A stretch of DNA of 64,000 bases from HK1 sp965221725. GTDB lineage: Bacteria > Pseudomonadota > Gammaproteobacteria > HK1. Shown piece by piece: positions 41,650 through 50,962 of the stretch (position 1 is its first letter; the number at the start of each line of letters is the position of its first letter). Under the pieces are notes generated by a model. That model did no database searches. It was not told the DNA's origin and saw only the letters and a program-made list of their open reading frames with translations. Position numbers and translations under genes: made by a program. The stretch spans positions 1,178,001 to 1,242,000 of the forward strand of contig OZ244909.1 in assembly GCA_965221725.1 (NCBI GenBank), given 5' to 3'.

Positions 41650-44010
41650 TCAGGCTTCGCTCCCGAGGTACAGCCACGTCTCCACCACCGTGTCCGGGTT
41701 GAGCGAGACGCTGTCGATTCCCTGCTCCATCAGCCAGCGCGCCAGATCCGGGTGGTCGGAAGGCCCCTGGCCGCAGATCCCCACGTACTTGCCGTGCTTG
41801 CGGCAGGCGGCGATGGCCCGGTGCAGCAGCGCCTTCACCGCCGGGTCGCGTTCGTCGAAGCGCGAGGCCATCAGTTCGGAGTTGCGGTCGAGCCCCAGCG
41901 CCATCTGGGTGAGGTCGTTCGAGCCGATGGAGAAGCCGTCGAAGTGCTCCAGGAACTCCTCGGCCAGAATCGCGTTCGAGGGCACCTCGCACATCATCAC
42001 CATGCGCAGTCCGTTGCGGCCGCGCTCCAGGCCGTTGCGGGAGAGCAGCGCCACCACCTCGCGCGCCTCATCGAGAGTGCGCACGAACGGGACCATCAGC
42101 TCGACGTTGGTGAAGCCCATGGCGTCGCGTACCCGGCGCATGGCGCGGCACTCCATCTCGAAGCTCGGGCGGAAGTCCTCCGACACGTAGCGCGACGCCC
42201 CGCGGAACCCGAGCATCGGGTTCGCCTCGGCGGGTTCGTAGAGCTCGCCGCCGACGAGGTTGGCGTACTCGTCGGACTTGAAGTCCGACAGGCGCACGAT
42301 GACCGGCTTGGGGTGGAACGCGGCCGCGATGGTCGCCACCCCCTCCACCAGCTTTTCCACGAAGAAGGACTCCGGGCTCGCGTAGCCCGCGATCCGTTCG
42401 CGCACCCGGTCCCGGAGCGGTTCGGGGAGGTGGTCGAATTCGAGCAGCGCCCGCGGGTGCACCCCGATCGAGTTGCCGATGATGAACTCCAGCCGCGCAA
42501 GCCCCACCCCGGCGTTGGGGAGCGCGCGGAAGGAGAACGCGCGGTCCGGGTTGCCGACGTTCATCGCAATCTTGAAGGGAAGGGCCGGCATGGTCTCCAC
42601 ATCGAGCCGGCGGTGCTCGAAACCGAGCCGGCCCGCGTAGACGAAGCCGGTGTCACCCTCCGCGCAGGAGACGGTCACCTCGGCGCCCTCGTCGATGGTC
42701 CGGGTCGCGTCGCCGGTGCCGACCACGGCGGGGATGCCCAGCTCGCGGGCGATGATGGCGGCGTGACAGGTCCGTCCCCCGCGGTTGGTGACGATGGCGG
42801 CGGTGCGCTTCATCACCGGCTCCCAGTCGGGGTCGGTCATGTCCGTGACCAGCACGTCGCCGTCGCGCACCTTGTCCATCTCCGCCGCATCGAGGACACG
42901 CCGGGCGACGCCGGCGCCGATGCGCTGGCCGATGCTGCGGCCTTCGGCCAGCACCTCGCCGCGCTCGCGCAGCTCGAAGCGCTCCACCGACTGCCCGGCG
43001 AGCCGGCTCTGCACCGTCTCGGGGCGGGCCTGGAGGATCCAGATGCGTCCGTCCGTCCCGTCCCGCGCCCACTCGATGTCCATGGGCCGGCCGTAGTGGC
43101 GCTCGATGGCGACGGCGGAGCGGGCAAGCTCGACGATCTCCTCGTCGGTCAGCGAGAACCGGCGCCGATCCTCGGCGGGCACGTCCACGATCACCACCCG
43201 CTCGGCGGCCGCATCGGCTCCGTACACCATCTTCTGCGCCTTGCTGCCCCGCTCGCGACGGAGAATCGACGGGCGCCCGGCGACCAGGTTCGGCTTGTAC
43301 ACGTAGAATTCGTCGGGGTTGACCTGACCCTGCACCACCAGCTCCCCGAGCCCCCACGCGGCGGTGATGAACACCACGTCCTCGAACCCCGACTCGGTGT
43401 CGATGGTGAAGGCCACGCCGCTCGCGCCGAGATCGCTCCTCACCATGCGCTGGATGCCGGCCGAGAGCGCAACCTCGTCGTGGCTGTACCCCTGATGCAC
43501 GCGATAGGCGATGGCGCGGTCGTTGTAGAGCGAGGCGAACACCTCGCGCACCGCATCGACGAGGGCGTCCGCGCCGCGCACGTTGAGGAGCGTCTCCTGC
43601 TGCCCGGCGAAGGATGCGTCGGGAAGATCCTCGGCGGTGGCGGAGGAACGCACCGCCACCGCGAATTCGGGCGTGTCGGCGGCCATCCGCGCGTAGCCCG
43701 CGCGCAGCTCCCGCTCCAGCTCCGGGGGCAGCGGGGCCGCCCCGATCCAGCCGCGGATGGCGCCGCCGGCAGCCGCGAGCGCCGGCACGTCGGACACGTC
43801 GAGTCCGGCCAGTTGCCGGCGAATGCGATCGACGAGCCCGTCGTGCGCGAGAAATTCGCGAAACGCGTCCGCGGTGGTCGCAAAACCCCCGGGCACCCGC
43901 ACCCCGGCCGCCGACAACTCGCCGAGCATCTCGCCGAGCGACGCATTCTTGCCGCCCGCGCGGGCGACATCGGTCATGCGCAGGGCGTCGAGAGAAACGA
44001 TCCTTTCCAT
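41650..44010 (-). CDS. ppsA: Phosphoenolpyruvate synthase
   Basis: 786 residues from ATG at 44010 (MERIVSLDALRMTDVARAGG). ATP-grasp N-terminal domain (RAGGKNASLGEMLGELSAAG, AVRSSATAEDLPDASFAGQQ), swivelling phosphohistidine domain (NRGGRTCHAAIIARELGIPA, with the catalytic His) and PEP-binding C-terminal barrel (EVPSNAILAEEFLEHFDGFS, SNDLTQMALGLDRNSE, YVGICGQGPSDHPDLARWLM with the essential Cys). Makes PEP from pyruvate and ATP for gluconeogenesis. Divergent from dam. Confidence 0.97.
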   Translation of the reverse strand: MERIVSLDALRMTDVARAGGKNASLGEMLGELSAAGVRVPGGFATTADAFREFLAHDGLVDRIRRQLAGLDVSDVPALAAAGGAIRGWIGAAPLPPELERELRAGYARMAADTPEFAVAVRSSATAEDLPDASFAGQQETLLNVRGADALVDAVREVFASLYNDRAIAYRVHQGYSHDEVALSAGIQRMVRSDLGASGVAFTIDTESGFEDVVFITAAWGLGELVVQGQVNPDEFYVYKPNLVAGRPSILRRERGSKAQKMVYGADAAAERVVIVDVPAEDRRRFSLTDEEIVELARSAVAIERHYGRPMDIEWARDGTDGRIWILQARPETVQSRLAGQSVERFELRERGEVLAEGRSIGQRIGAGVARRVLDAAEMDKVRDGDVLVTDMTDPDWEPVMKRTAAIVTNRGGRTCHAAIIARELGIPAVVGTGDATRTIDEGAEVTVSCAEGDTGFVYAGRLGFEHRRLDVETMPALPFKIAMNVGNPDRAFSFRALPNAGVGLARLEFIIGNSIGVHPRALLEFDHLPEPLRDRVRERIAGYASPESFFVEKLVEGVATIAAAFHPKPVIVRLSDFKSDEYANLVGGELYEPAEANPMLGFRGASRYVSEDFRPSFEMECRAMRRVRDAMGFTNVELMVPFVRTLDEAREVVALLSRNGLERGRNGLRMVMMCEVPSNAILAEEFLEHFDGFSIGSNDLTQMALGLDRNSELMASRFDERDPAVKALLHRAIAACRKHGKYVGICGQGPSDHPDLARWLMEQGIDSVSLNPDTVVETWLYLGSEA

Positions 44011-44112
44011 GAGCCGAGCGCTCCGTCGGGTTCGAGACGAATGTCTCGACGTATGGTATCCCCGGATCGATCGGGCGGATAATCCCGAAACGCGGCTCCA
44101 GAGACAAATCGC

Positions 44113-44934
44113 ATGTCCCTTCCCGACCCCGACGCGGACCTTCACTGGCCGACGGTCAGGCCGCCGCTGAAGTGGGCGGGCGGCAAGCGCTGGCTGGTGC
44201 CGCACCTGCGGACGCTGTGGCGTCCATATGCCCGCCGGCGCCTGGTGGAGCCCTTCTGCGGCGGGCTCGCGGTCGCGCTCGGCCTCGACCCGCGCCGGGC
44301 GCGGCTGAACGACGCCAACCCGCACCTGATCAACTTCTATCGGCACCTGCAACGCGGGCTCGTGACCAGCATCCGGATGGACAACGACAGCGAGCTCTAC
44401 TACCGCCATCGCGACGCATTCAATCGGTCCATCGCCACCCCAGGCGGGCGCAGGAGCCGCAAGGCGGCGGAGCGGTTCTACTTTCTCAACCGCACCGGCT
44501 TCAACGGCCTGTGCCGTTTCAATCGCAGCGGTGAGTTCAACGTGCCGTTCGGGCGCTACGCGAAGATCCCCTACCTTCGGGACTTCGGTGCCTACGCGGA
44601 GCCGCTCTCCCGGTGGACGTTCACGGACGGGGATTTCGAATCGGTGGAGGCGTCCCCCGGGGACTTCATCTACGCCGACCCCCCCTACGACGTCCAGTTC
44701 CGCGACTATGCGAGCGGCGGTTTCGGCTGGAAGGATCAGGAGCGTCTCGCGGCGTGGCTTGCCCGCCACCCCGGCCCGGTGGTGGCGTCGAACCAGGCAA
44801 CGGACCGAATCGTGGGGCTCTACCGCGGGCTCGGGTTCGACCTGGAATTTCTCGACGGACCCCGCTTCATCAGCCGTACCGGCGACCGGACTCCCGAGGA
44901 GGAAGTCCTGGCCACCCGCAACATCGACCGCTGA
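44113..44934 (+). CDS. dam: Dam-family DNA adenine-N6 methyltransferase
   Basis: 273 residues. Type alpha order of motifs: PPLKWAGGKRWLVPHLRTLW (18-37), LVEPFCGGLAVALGLDPRRA, LNDANPHLINFYRHLQRG, RFYFLNRTGFNGLCRFNRSG and the catalytic FIYADPPYDVQF (DPPY 189-192). Similar to D12 class/Dam enzymes methylating GATC, but the target sequence is not certain from sequence alone. No cognate restriction nuclease is evident; a small Cys-rich ORF with a strong RBS follows 42 bp downstream. It could be a housekeeping Dam or the survivor of a restriction-modification locus. Confidence 0.9.
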   Translation: MSLPDPDADLHWPTVRPPLKWAGGKRWLVPHLRTLWRPYARRRLVEPFCGGLAVALGLDPRRARLNDANPHLINFYRHLQRGLVTSIRMDNDSELYYRHRDAFNRSIATPGGRRSRKAAERFYFLNRTGFNGLCRFNRSGEFNVPFGRYAKIPYLRDFGAYAEPLSRWTFTDGDFESVEASPGDFIYADPPYDVQFRDYASGGFGWKDQERLAAWLARHPGPVVASNQATDRIVGLYRGLGFDLEFLDGPRFISRTGDRTPEEEVLATRNIDR

Positions 44935-44975
44935 CGGCGACTGACACTCGACTCGAACCTCACGGAGGAACGTAT

Positions 44976-45238
44976 ATGGCAAGAGACTGCGAACTCCACA
45001 GCGGCCAGCGCAATGAATTCAGGCGATCCACGCTGGATCCACTGATGGAGGAATTGCCGGAGAATCAGTCCGGTGAAGGCCGACACAAGTGTCCATACTG
45101 TGCCTGGGAGAGAGGCCGCCTGGATGGACTGAGGGAAGGCTACAGAAGGGCCACTGAAGTGATGGCATCGAGTGCTGGCATCGAATCAATGAAGCGTGCC
45201 GGTTCGGTCCGAACGCCGACCTCCGGGCCGGGTCCGCC
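44976..45238 (+). CDS. Small CxxC protein downstream of dam, 3' end apparently disrupted
   Basis: Starts at ATG 44976 (MARDCELHSGQRNEFRRSTL) after an excellent Shine-Dalgarno GGAGGAACGTAT. HKCPYCAWERGRLDGLREGY carries a CxxC pair and resembles small proteins I recall beside restriction or HNH-nuclease genes. Convincing protein character lasts to about codon 70 (near 45190). The frame then has no stop until 45899 and runs antisense through hisF, which is implausible. The true 3' end seems lost by truncation or fusion; 45238 is given only as the edge of hisF. Function unknown. Confidence 0.5.
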
Positions 45239-46015
45239 TCACTGCCGTACCTCGATCCCCCGCTTCGCCATCCGGTGTTTGGCCTCGGCGATGGTGTGCT
45301 CGCCGAAGTGGAAGATGCTGGCCGCGAGCACCGCGTCGGCTCCGCCCTCGACGATGCCGTCGGCGAGGTGGTCGAGGGTGCCGACCCCGCCCGAGGCGAT
45401 CACCGGCACCGGCACCGCGTCGCAGACGGCGCGGGTCAGCCCCAGGTCGAATCCGTCGCGGGTGCCGTCGCGGTCCATGCTCGTGAGGAGGATCTCGCCG
45501 GCGCCGAGCCGGGCCATGCGCTCGCACCAGGCGACGGCGTCGATCCCGGTCGGCCGCCGCCCACCGTGGGTGAACACCTCCCAGCGGGGAATGCCGCCCT
45601 CCCCGTCTCCCCCGCGCTTGGCGTCCACCGCGACCACGATGCACTGCGACCCGAAACGCGCCGCGGCGCGCGCCACGAACTCCGGCTCGAACACCGCCGC
45701 GGTATTGATCGACACCTTGTCCGCGCCCGCATTGAGGAGCCGCCGGATGTCGTCGACGCCCCGCACCCCGCCGCCGACGGTGAGCGGGATAAACACCTCG
45801 GCCGCCACGGATTCGACCACCGCCACCATGGTGTTGCGCTCGTCGGAAGACGCGGTGATGTCCAGAAAACAGAGCTCGTCCGCCCCCTGCGCGTCGTAGC
45901 GCCGCGCCGCCTCCACCGGATCCCCGGCGTCGCGGATGTCCACGAATCTGACGCCCTTCACCACCCGCCCGGCGTCGATGTCGAGACAGGGAATGACGCG
46001 CTTCGCGAGCGTCAT
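45239..46015 (-). CDS. hisF: Imidazole glycerol phosphate synthase cyclase subunit
   Basis: 258 residues from ATG at 46015 (MTLAKRVIPCLDIDAGRVVK); ATG 46027 is 4 codons earlier. (beta/alpha)8 barrel with both phosphate sites: PCLDIDAGRVVKGVRF (catalytic Asp11), DITASSDERN, PLTVGGGVRGVDDIRRLLNA, the second catalytic Asp in LLTSMDRDGT, and PVIASGGVGTLDHLADGIVE. Uses ammonia from HisH to form imidazole glycerol phosphate in histidine synthesis. Directly downstream of hisA; hisH, hisI and hisE are not in the window. Confidence 0.96.
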   Translation of the reverse strand: MTLAKRVIPCLDIDAGRVVKGVRFVDIRDAGDPVEAARRYDAQGADELCFLDITASSDERNTMVAVVESVAAEVFIPLTVGGGVRGVDDIRRLLNAGADKVSINTAAVFEPEFVARAAARFGSQCIVVAVDAKRGGDGEGGIPRWEVFTHGGRRPTGIDAVAWCERMARLGAGEILLTSMDRDGTRDGFDLGLTRAVCDAVPVPVIASGGVGTLDHLADGIVEGGADAVLAASIFHFGEHTIAEAKHRMAKRGIEVRQ

Positions 46016-46036
46016 CGGGTCACGCACCCCGCACCG

Positions 46037-46777
46037 TCAGCCGGGGGCCAGCGCGTCCGCCAGCTTCTGCGCCGCGGCGAAATCCAGGGAACCTTCGTAG
46101 ATGGCGCGCCCGGTGATTGCCCCCTCGACGCCATCACCGGCGACGGCGCAGAGCGCCCGGATGTCGTCGAGACTGCGGACCCCGCCCGATGCGATCACCG
46201 GCACCGACAGCGCCCGCGCCAGATCGGCCGTCGCTTCCACGTTCACCCCGCTCATCATCCCGTCGCGGCGGATGTCGGTGAACACGAACCCCTCCACCCC
46301 GTCGCGCTCGAACTGCCGCGCGAGATCGAACAGATCGTGGTTGGACAGCTTGGACCACCCGTCCACCGCGAGCTTTCCGTCCCTCGCATCGAGCCCGACG
46401 ATGACATGGGCGGGAAACTCGGTACACAGATCGGCCACGAAGTGCGGTGCCGCGATCGCCTTCGTCCCCAGGATGACGAACCGCACGCCGGCCTGGATGT
46501 ACGCCTCGACCGTCTCTTCGTTGCGGATGCCGCCCCCGACCTGGACGGGTACGTCCGGGTGGGCTTCGACGATGGCGTGGATGATGTCGGCGTTCTTCGG
46601 CTCGCCCGCGACGGCGCCGTCGAGGTCGACCACATGAATCCGGCGGGCGCCGGCCTCGACCCAGCGCGACGCCATCGCCACCGGATCGTCGGAGAACACC
46701 GTCGCGGTGCCCATGCGCCCCTCGCGCAGGCGCACGCACTTGCGATCCTTGATGTCGATGGCGGGAATGACAAGCAT
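46037..46777 (-). CDS. hisA: Phosphoribosylformimino-5-aminoimidazole carboxamide ribotide isomerase
   Basis: 246 residues from ATG at 46777 (MLVIPAIDIKDRKCVRLREG). HisA signature: IPAIDIKDRKCVRL (catalytic Asp8), VVDLDGAVAGEPKN, VPVQVGGGIRNEETVEAYIQ, second catalytic Asp in FVFTDIRRDGMMSGVNVE, and PVIASGGVRSLDDIRAL. Homologous half-barrels shared with HisF. It is 21 bp upstream of hisF and translated in the same direction. Confidence 0.96.
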   Translation of the reverse strand: MLVIPAIDIKDRKCVRLREGRMGTATVFSDDPVAMASRWVEAGARRIHVVDLDGAVAGEPKNADIIHAIVEAHPDVPVQVGGGIRNEETVEAYIQAGVRFVILGTKAIAAPHFVADLCTEFPAHVIVGLDARDGKLAVDGWSKLSNHDLFDLARQFERDGVEGFVFTDIRRDGMMSGVNVEATADLARALSVPVIASGGVRSLDDIRALCAVAGDGVEGAITGRAIYEGSLDFAAAQKLADALAPG

Positions 46778-46902
46778 GTCGCTCGCGTCGCCGGCGGCAC
46801 CGTGCATGCCCCGGCGCCAGGCCGCTCTTACTTGCCGCAAATACTAGTCAGGCGCGGGGGAAAGCACCAGATGCAGCAAGCCGGGAACTTTACGCACGCC
46901 GC

Positions 46903-47484
46903 TCAGGGCCAGAGATCGCCCAGGCTGAAGGTGATCGCATCGAACGGGCGGATGCTCACCGGGCCGTCGTCCTTCGCCGTCGCAATCAACACCCATTCGC
47001 CGTCATGCAACTCGAACGCCTCGAGCGTGCGATCTGCGGGGTCGACCAACCAGAGATGACGCACGCCAGCCTGGGCGTAGAGAGGGCGTTTTTCATGCAG
47101 ATCGACCCGGCGGGTCGATGGGGAGTGCACCTCGCAGACCCAGTCCGGAGCGAGCGTCACATAGGCGGTGTCGGGATACACCGGCATGCGCTCCCGGCGC
47201 CAGCCCGCCAGATCCGGGACCACAATCTCGTCGCCGAGGTGCAGCTCGGGCTCGGGGGTGAGCCACCACCCGCCCGGGCCGCCGGGACCATAATCGAAGG
47301 GACCGCCAATTTTTCCGCCGAGCACCCAGGTTGCGCGGGCGTGAGGCATGGCCGGACGCGGGTGGGTATGGAGCGTTCCGCCGATGATTTCGGCCACCAA
47401 ATGTGCAGGCGCATCGAGCACGTCCTGATAGGTGGCCCGGCGGGGCCGGACCGGGCGGCTGCGTTGCGTGGTGGCCAGGGCCAT
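46903..47484 (-). CDS. Uma2 family endonuclease-like protein
   Basis: 193 residues from ATG at 47484 (MALATTQRSRPVRPRRATYQ), with GAGGAGA 6 nt upstream. Uma2/DUF820 restriction-endonuclease-like fold: DVLDAPAHLVAEIIGGTLHT, then VVPDLAGWRRERMP, CEVHSPSTRRVD followed by EKRPLYAQAGVRHLWLVDP. The PD...(E)xH-like acidic residues are kept. These proteins are abundant in cyanobacteria and some proteobacteria, often in multiple copies and of unknown role, possibly mobile-element derived. Confidence 0.88.
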   Translation of the reverse strand: MALATTQRSRPVRPRRATYQDVLDAPAHLVAEIIGGTLHTHPRPAMPHARATWVLGGKIGGPFDYGPGGPGGWWLTPEPELHLGDEIVVPDLAGWRRERMPVYPDTAYVTLAPDWVCEVHSPSTRRVDLHEKRPLYAQAGVRHLWLVDPADRTLEAFELHDGEWVLIATAKDDGPVSIRPFDAITFSLGDLWP

Positions 47485-47556
47485 CGAGTTTCTCCTCGGA
47501 TCAGTGAGCGAACATCCGCTGCGTAAAGTGCCCGATGCGGTTCGGATCGCAGGTCA

Positions 47557-47790
47557 TCATCGCGGCGGCAACCCGGCGGCCTCGCGCACCACGGGATCCA
47601 TTCGCGCCATCTCCTCCTCGATCACGTGCGCCGGCACGGGCTCTCTTCGGCGCCAGGTCTCGCCGTTGTCGGGCCAGGTGCGGAGCAGGCGTTCGACCTC
47701 GGCGGAGTCCGCGGCGGGGAACTCCTTGCGAATGCTCCGGCGCAGAAGTGCCGGGTAACTCTGTCCTGCGGCCCGGGTGCGTTCGTACAT
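47557..47790 (-). CDS. Small hypothetical protein
   Basis: 77 residues from ATG at 47790 (MYERTRAAGQSYPALLRRSI); the ATG two codons earlier lies too close to the Shine-Dalgarno GGAGG. Hydrophilic, with RKEFPAADSAEVERLLRTWP and VIEEEMARMDPVVREAAGLP; no membrane segment or known motif. No family recognised. Located between Uma2 and polA on the same strand as both. Confidence 0.6.
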   Translation of the reverse strand: MYERTRAAGQSYPALLRRSIRKEFPAADSAEVERLLRTWPDNGETWRRREPVPAHVIEEEMARMDPVVREAAGLPPR

Positions 47791-47923
47791 TGTCATGTCC
47801 TCCGTGCGTTCCCGCCGTTGAATCGGAGCGGCCGGAGACCGCTCGCGATCGCATATCTCCCGTCTATCGTGTCACTCGCCCCCGCGAATCGCCCACTGAT
47901 GACGCACCCCGGTAATCCCGCCC

Positions 47924-50623
47924 TCAGTGCGCCTCGTCCCAGTTGCCGCCGGTGCCGATGTCGACCGACAGTGGTACCGAGAGGTCCGCGGCGCCGCTCA
48001 TGCGTTCGCGGATGATGGGCGTCGCGTCGCCGACCACGTCGCTCGCCACCTCGAACAGCAGTTCGTCGTGGACCTGCATGATCATGCGCACCGGGGCCCC
48101 GGATTCGGCGATCCAGGCATCCAGGCTCAGCATCGCGCGCTTGATGATGTCGGCCGCGGTGCCCTGCATGGGGGCGTTGATCGCGGTGCGCTCCGCGTAC
48201 TGACGGCGGTGGATGTTGCTCGACCTGATCTCGGGCAGGTACAGGCGGCGGCCGAACACCGTCTCCACGTAGCCGCGGTCGCGGGCGCTTTCGCGGGTGG
48301 TGTCCATGAACGCCTTGACGCCCGGATAGCGCGAAAAGTAGCGATCGACGTAGCCCTGCGCCTCGCCGCGCTCGATCCCGAGCTGGCGGGCGAGACCGAA
48401 CGCGGACATGCCGTAGATCAGCCCGAAGTTGATGGCCTTGGCGCTGCGGCGCTGCTCGTCGGTGACGTTCCCGTCCACGCCGCCCGCGAACACCTCCACT
48501 GCTGTCGCCCGGTGGATGTCGGCGCCGGCCGCGAACGCATCGAGCAGCCCCCGGTCCGCGGACAGGTGGGCCATGATGCGCAGCTCGATCTGGGAGTAGT
48601 CCGCCGCGACCATCGTGAACCCGGGGTCGGCCACGAACGCCTGGCGGATGCGCCGGCCCTCGTGGGTGCGCACCGGGATGTTCTGGAGGTTCGGGTCGGA
48701 GGAGGACAGCCGCCCGGTGGCGGCAACCGCCTGATGGTAGCTGGTATGCACCCGGCCGGTGGCGGGGTCCACGCACGCCGGCAGGGCGTCGGTGTACGTC
48801 GATTTCAGCTTGGTGACGGCCCGGTGCTCCAGAATGAGCTTCGGCAGGGCGTGGTCGAAGGCAAGCTCCTGCAGCACCGATTCCGCCGTCGAAGGCTGGC
48901 CCTTCGGGGTCTTCGCGAGCACCGGCAGCCCGAGCTTTTCGAACAGGATGGTCCGGATCTGTTTCGCGGAACCGAGGTTGAACGGCCCGCCGGCGCTCTC
49001 GTGGGCCGAGGCTTCCAGCGTGCGCATCCGGTCGGCGAGCTCCGCGCTCTGCTGGGCGAGCCGCCGGACGTCGATCCGCACGCCGTTGCGCTCCATGCGG
49101 GAGAGCACCGGCACCAGCGGAACCTCCAGTTCGTCGCACAGGCGCTTGAGCGGCTCGTGCGCTTCGAGCCGCGGGCGCAGCACGCGGTGCAGCCGCAGGG
49201 TGACATCTGCGTCCTCCGCCGCGTAGGGCCCCGCGTCCTCGACGGAAATCTGGTTGAACGAGAGCTGCTTCGCGCCCTTGCCGGCGATGTCCTCGTAGCG
49301 GATGGTGCGGTGCCTGAGGTACCTGATCGCCAGCGAGTCCATGTCGTGCCGCGTCGCGGTGCTGTCGAGCACGTAGGACTCCAGCATGGTGTCGAACGCG
49401 GCGCCCGCGAGCCGGATGCCGGCGCGCGCCAGCACGCTCATGTCGTACTTGAGGTTCTGGCCGATCTTGGCCGGGCGCTCCGATTCGAGAATCGGGCGGA
49501 GCTTCCCGAGCACCAGCTCCGGCGCGAGCTGCGCCGGCGCGCCCGCGTAGTCATGCCCGAAAGGCACGTAGGCGGCGTGCCCGGGCTCCACCGCGAACGA
49601 CACCCCGACCAGATCCGCCTGCATGTAGTCGAGGCTCGTGGTTTCCGTGTCGAACGCGATCGCGTCCGCCGCGCCGAGGCGCTCGATCCAGGCGTCGAGG
49701 ACGGCCTCGTCCAGCACCGTCTCGTACTCGGCGGCGGGCGCCTCCGCCGGCGCGTCACCGCCCGCGTCGAGCAGCTCGCCGAGCCAGGTCCTGAACTCGA
49801 GCGCGCCGTAGAGCGTCTTCAGCGCCTCCACGTCCGGCTCGATCAGTTCCAGATCGAGGGGGCCGACTTCCAGCGGCACGTCGCGGCGAATCGTGACCAG
49901 TGCCTTCGAGAGCGGGATCTGCTCCAGACTCGCCCGCAGGTTCTCCCCCACCTTGCCCCTGATCTCGCCCGCGTGGGCGACGAGGTTTTCGAGCGTTCCG
50001 TACTGCGCGAGCCACTTCGAGGCGGTCTTGGGGCCGACTTTCGGCACCCCGGGGACGTTGTCCACCGTGTCGCCGACGAGCGCGAGATAGTCGACGATGG
50101 ACCCCGGCGGCACCCCGAACTTATTGGCGACCCCGGCCGCGTCGAGCACCGGGTCGTCCATGGTGTTGACCATGGTGATGCGCTCGCCCACCACGAGCTG
50201 GGCCATGTCCTTGTCGCCGGTGCACAGCAGCACGTCGAGCCCCGCCGCCCCGGCCTGCTCGGCGAGGGTGCCGATGACGTCGTCGGCCTCGACCCCCGCC
50301 TCCACCAGCACCGGGAACCCGAGCGCGCGCACGATGGCGTGGATGGCCTCGACCTGGGAGCGGAGCTCCGTCGGCATCGGCGGCCGGTTGGCCTTGTACT
50401 CGGGGTACAGGTCGTCGCGAAAGGTCTTGCCCCGGGCGTCGAAGACCACCGCCGCCAGGTCGGGCTGCACCTCCGCCTCCAGGCGCTTCAGCATGTTCGT
50501 CATGCCGTACGCGGCCCCGGTGGGCTGCCCCTTCGAATTGGTGAGCGATGGCATCGCGTGGAACGCGCGGTACAGGTACGAGGAGCCGTCCACCAGAACG
50601 AGACGGCGGGGCGTCGTGGCCAT
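47924..50623 (-). CDS. polA: DNA polymerase I
   Basis: 899 residues from ATG at 50623 (MATTPRRLVLVDGSSYLYRA). All three domains: 5' nuclease (AYGMTNMLKRLEAEVQPDLA, GVEADDVIGTLAEQA, LVGDTVDNVPGVPKVGPKTA), an intact 3'-5' proofreading domain (IAFDTETTSLDYMQADLVGV) and polymerase with motif A TMVAADYSQIELRIMAHLSA, motif B RRSAKAINFGLIYGMSAFGL and motif C MIMQVHDELLFEV. Replication primer removal and repair. Length is a little under E. coli PolA (928). The 339-bp gap upstream holds a decamer repeat and no gene. Confidence 0.98.
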   Translation of the reverse strand: MATTPRRLVLVDGSSYLYRAFHAMPSLTNSKGQPTGAAYGMTNMLKRLEAEVQPDLAAVVFDARGKTFRDDLYPEYKANRPPMPTELRSQVEAIHAIVRALGFPVLVEAGVEADDVIGTLAEQAGAAGLDVLLCTGDKDMAQLVVGERITMVNTMDDPVLDAAGVANKFGVPPGSIVDYLALVGDTVDNVPGVPKVGPKTASKWLAQYGTLENLVAHAGEIRGKVGENLRASLEQIPLSKALVTIRRDVPLEVGPLDLELIEPDVEALKTLYGALEFRTWLGELLDAGGDAPAEAPAAEYETVLDEAVLDAWIERLGAADAIAFDTETTSLDYMQADLVGVSFAVEPGHAAYVPFGHDYAGAPAQLAPELVLGKLRPILESERPAKIGQNLKYDMSVLARAGIRLAGAAFDTMLESYVLDSTATRHDMDSLAIRYLRHRTIRYEDIAGKGAKQLSFNQISVEDAGPYAAEDADVTLRLHRVLRPRLEAHEPLKRLCDELEVPLVPVLSRMERNGVRIDVRRLAQQSAELADRMRTLEASAHESAGGPFNLGSAKQIRTILFEKLGLPVLAKTPKGQPSTAESVLQELAFDHALPKLILEHRAVTKLKSTYTDALPACVDPATGRVHTSYHQAVAATGRLSSSDPNLQNIPVRTHEGRRIRQAFVADPGFTMVAADYSQIELRIMAHLSADRGLLDAFAAGADIHRATAVEVFAGGVDGNVTDEQRRSAKAINFGLIYGMSAFGLARQLGIERGEAQGYVDRYFSRYPGVKAFMDTTRESARDRGYVETVFGRRLYLPEIRSSNIHRRQYAERTAINAPMQGTAADIIKRAMLSLDAWIAESGAPVRMIMQVHDELLFEVASDVVGDATPIIRERMSGAADLSVPLSVDIGTGGNWDEAH

Positions 50624-50890
50624 GGAGCCTTCGCCTGCGGCAGGTGGGGCGCTGGTAGCGCGAAGGGGGTCAGTATAGCGCCCGCGTGGTCTCCCCCCTC
50701 CCGCCCCGGCAATTCGTTTGCACGCATGCCGCTGCGGGCTGCGGCCGCCGATGTCCGCGACGGCGCCCTCGCCCGCGACCGGGTGAGAGATGCGCACCAG
50801 GGCGTATGGGAAGGGAACAGGAATTCGGCCGCGTTTCTCACCGGCCCTCGAACCGGAGCCACCGACCCGAGACCGAACCTCGGCCCGGGC

Positions 50891-50960
50891 CGAGACAGGC
50901 CGAGACAGGCCGAGACGGACCGAGACGGGGCGAGACGGACCGAGACGGGGCGAGAAAGCG
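50891..50960. repeat. 10-bp tandem repeat just beyond the ptsI stop
   Basis: Seven consecutive decamers of CGAGACAGGC, CGAGACGGAC or CGAGACGGGG, the last degenerate (CGAGAAAGCG), ending 3 bp before the ptsI stop codon complement at 50963. The period equals about one helical turn. The 50624-50890 part of the gap holds nothing recognisable. Confidence 0.92.
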
Positions 50961-50962
50961 AC

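Noticed and set aside
41215..44082. 955-residue plus-strand frame opposite ppsA
   Set aside because: Antisense to the well-conserved PEP synthase gene; no family features and no RBS.
44976..45899. Treating the whole 308-codon frame as one protein
   Set aside because: Most of it would be antisense to hisF, which is clearly coding; only the first ~70 codons look real.
46903..47484. Uma2 gene as part of a defence island
   Set aside because: No other defence gene surrounds it; neighbours are hisA and polA.
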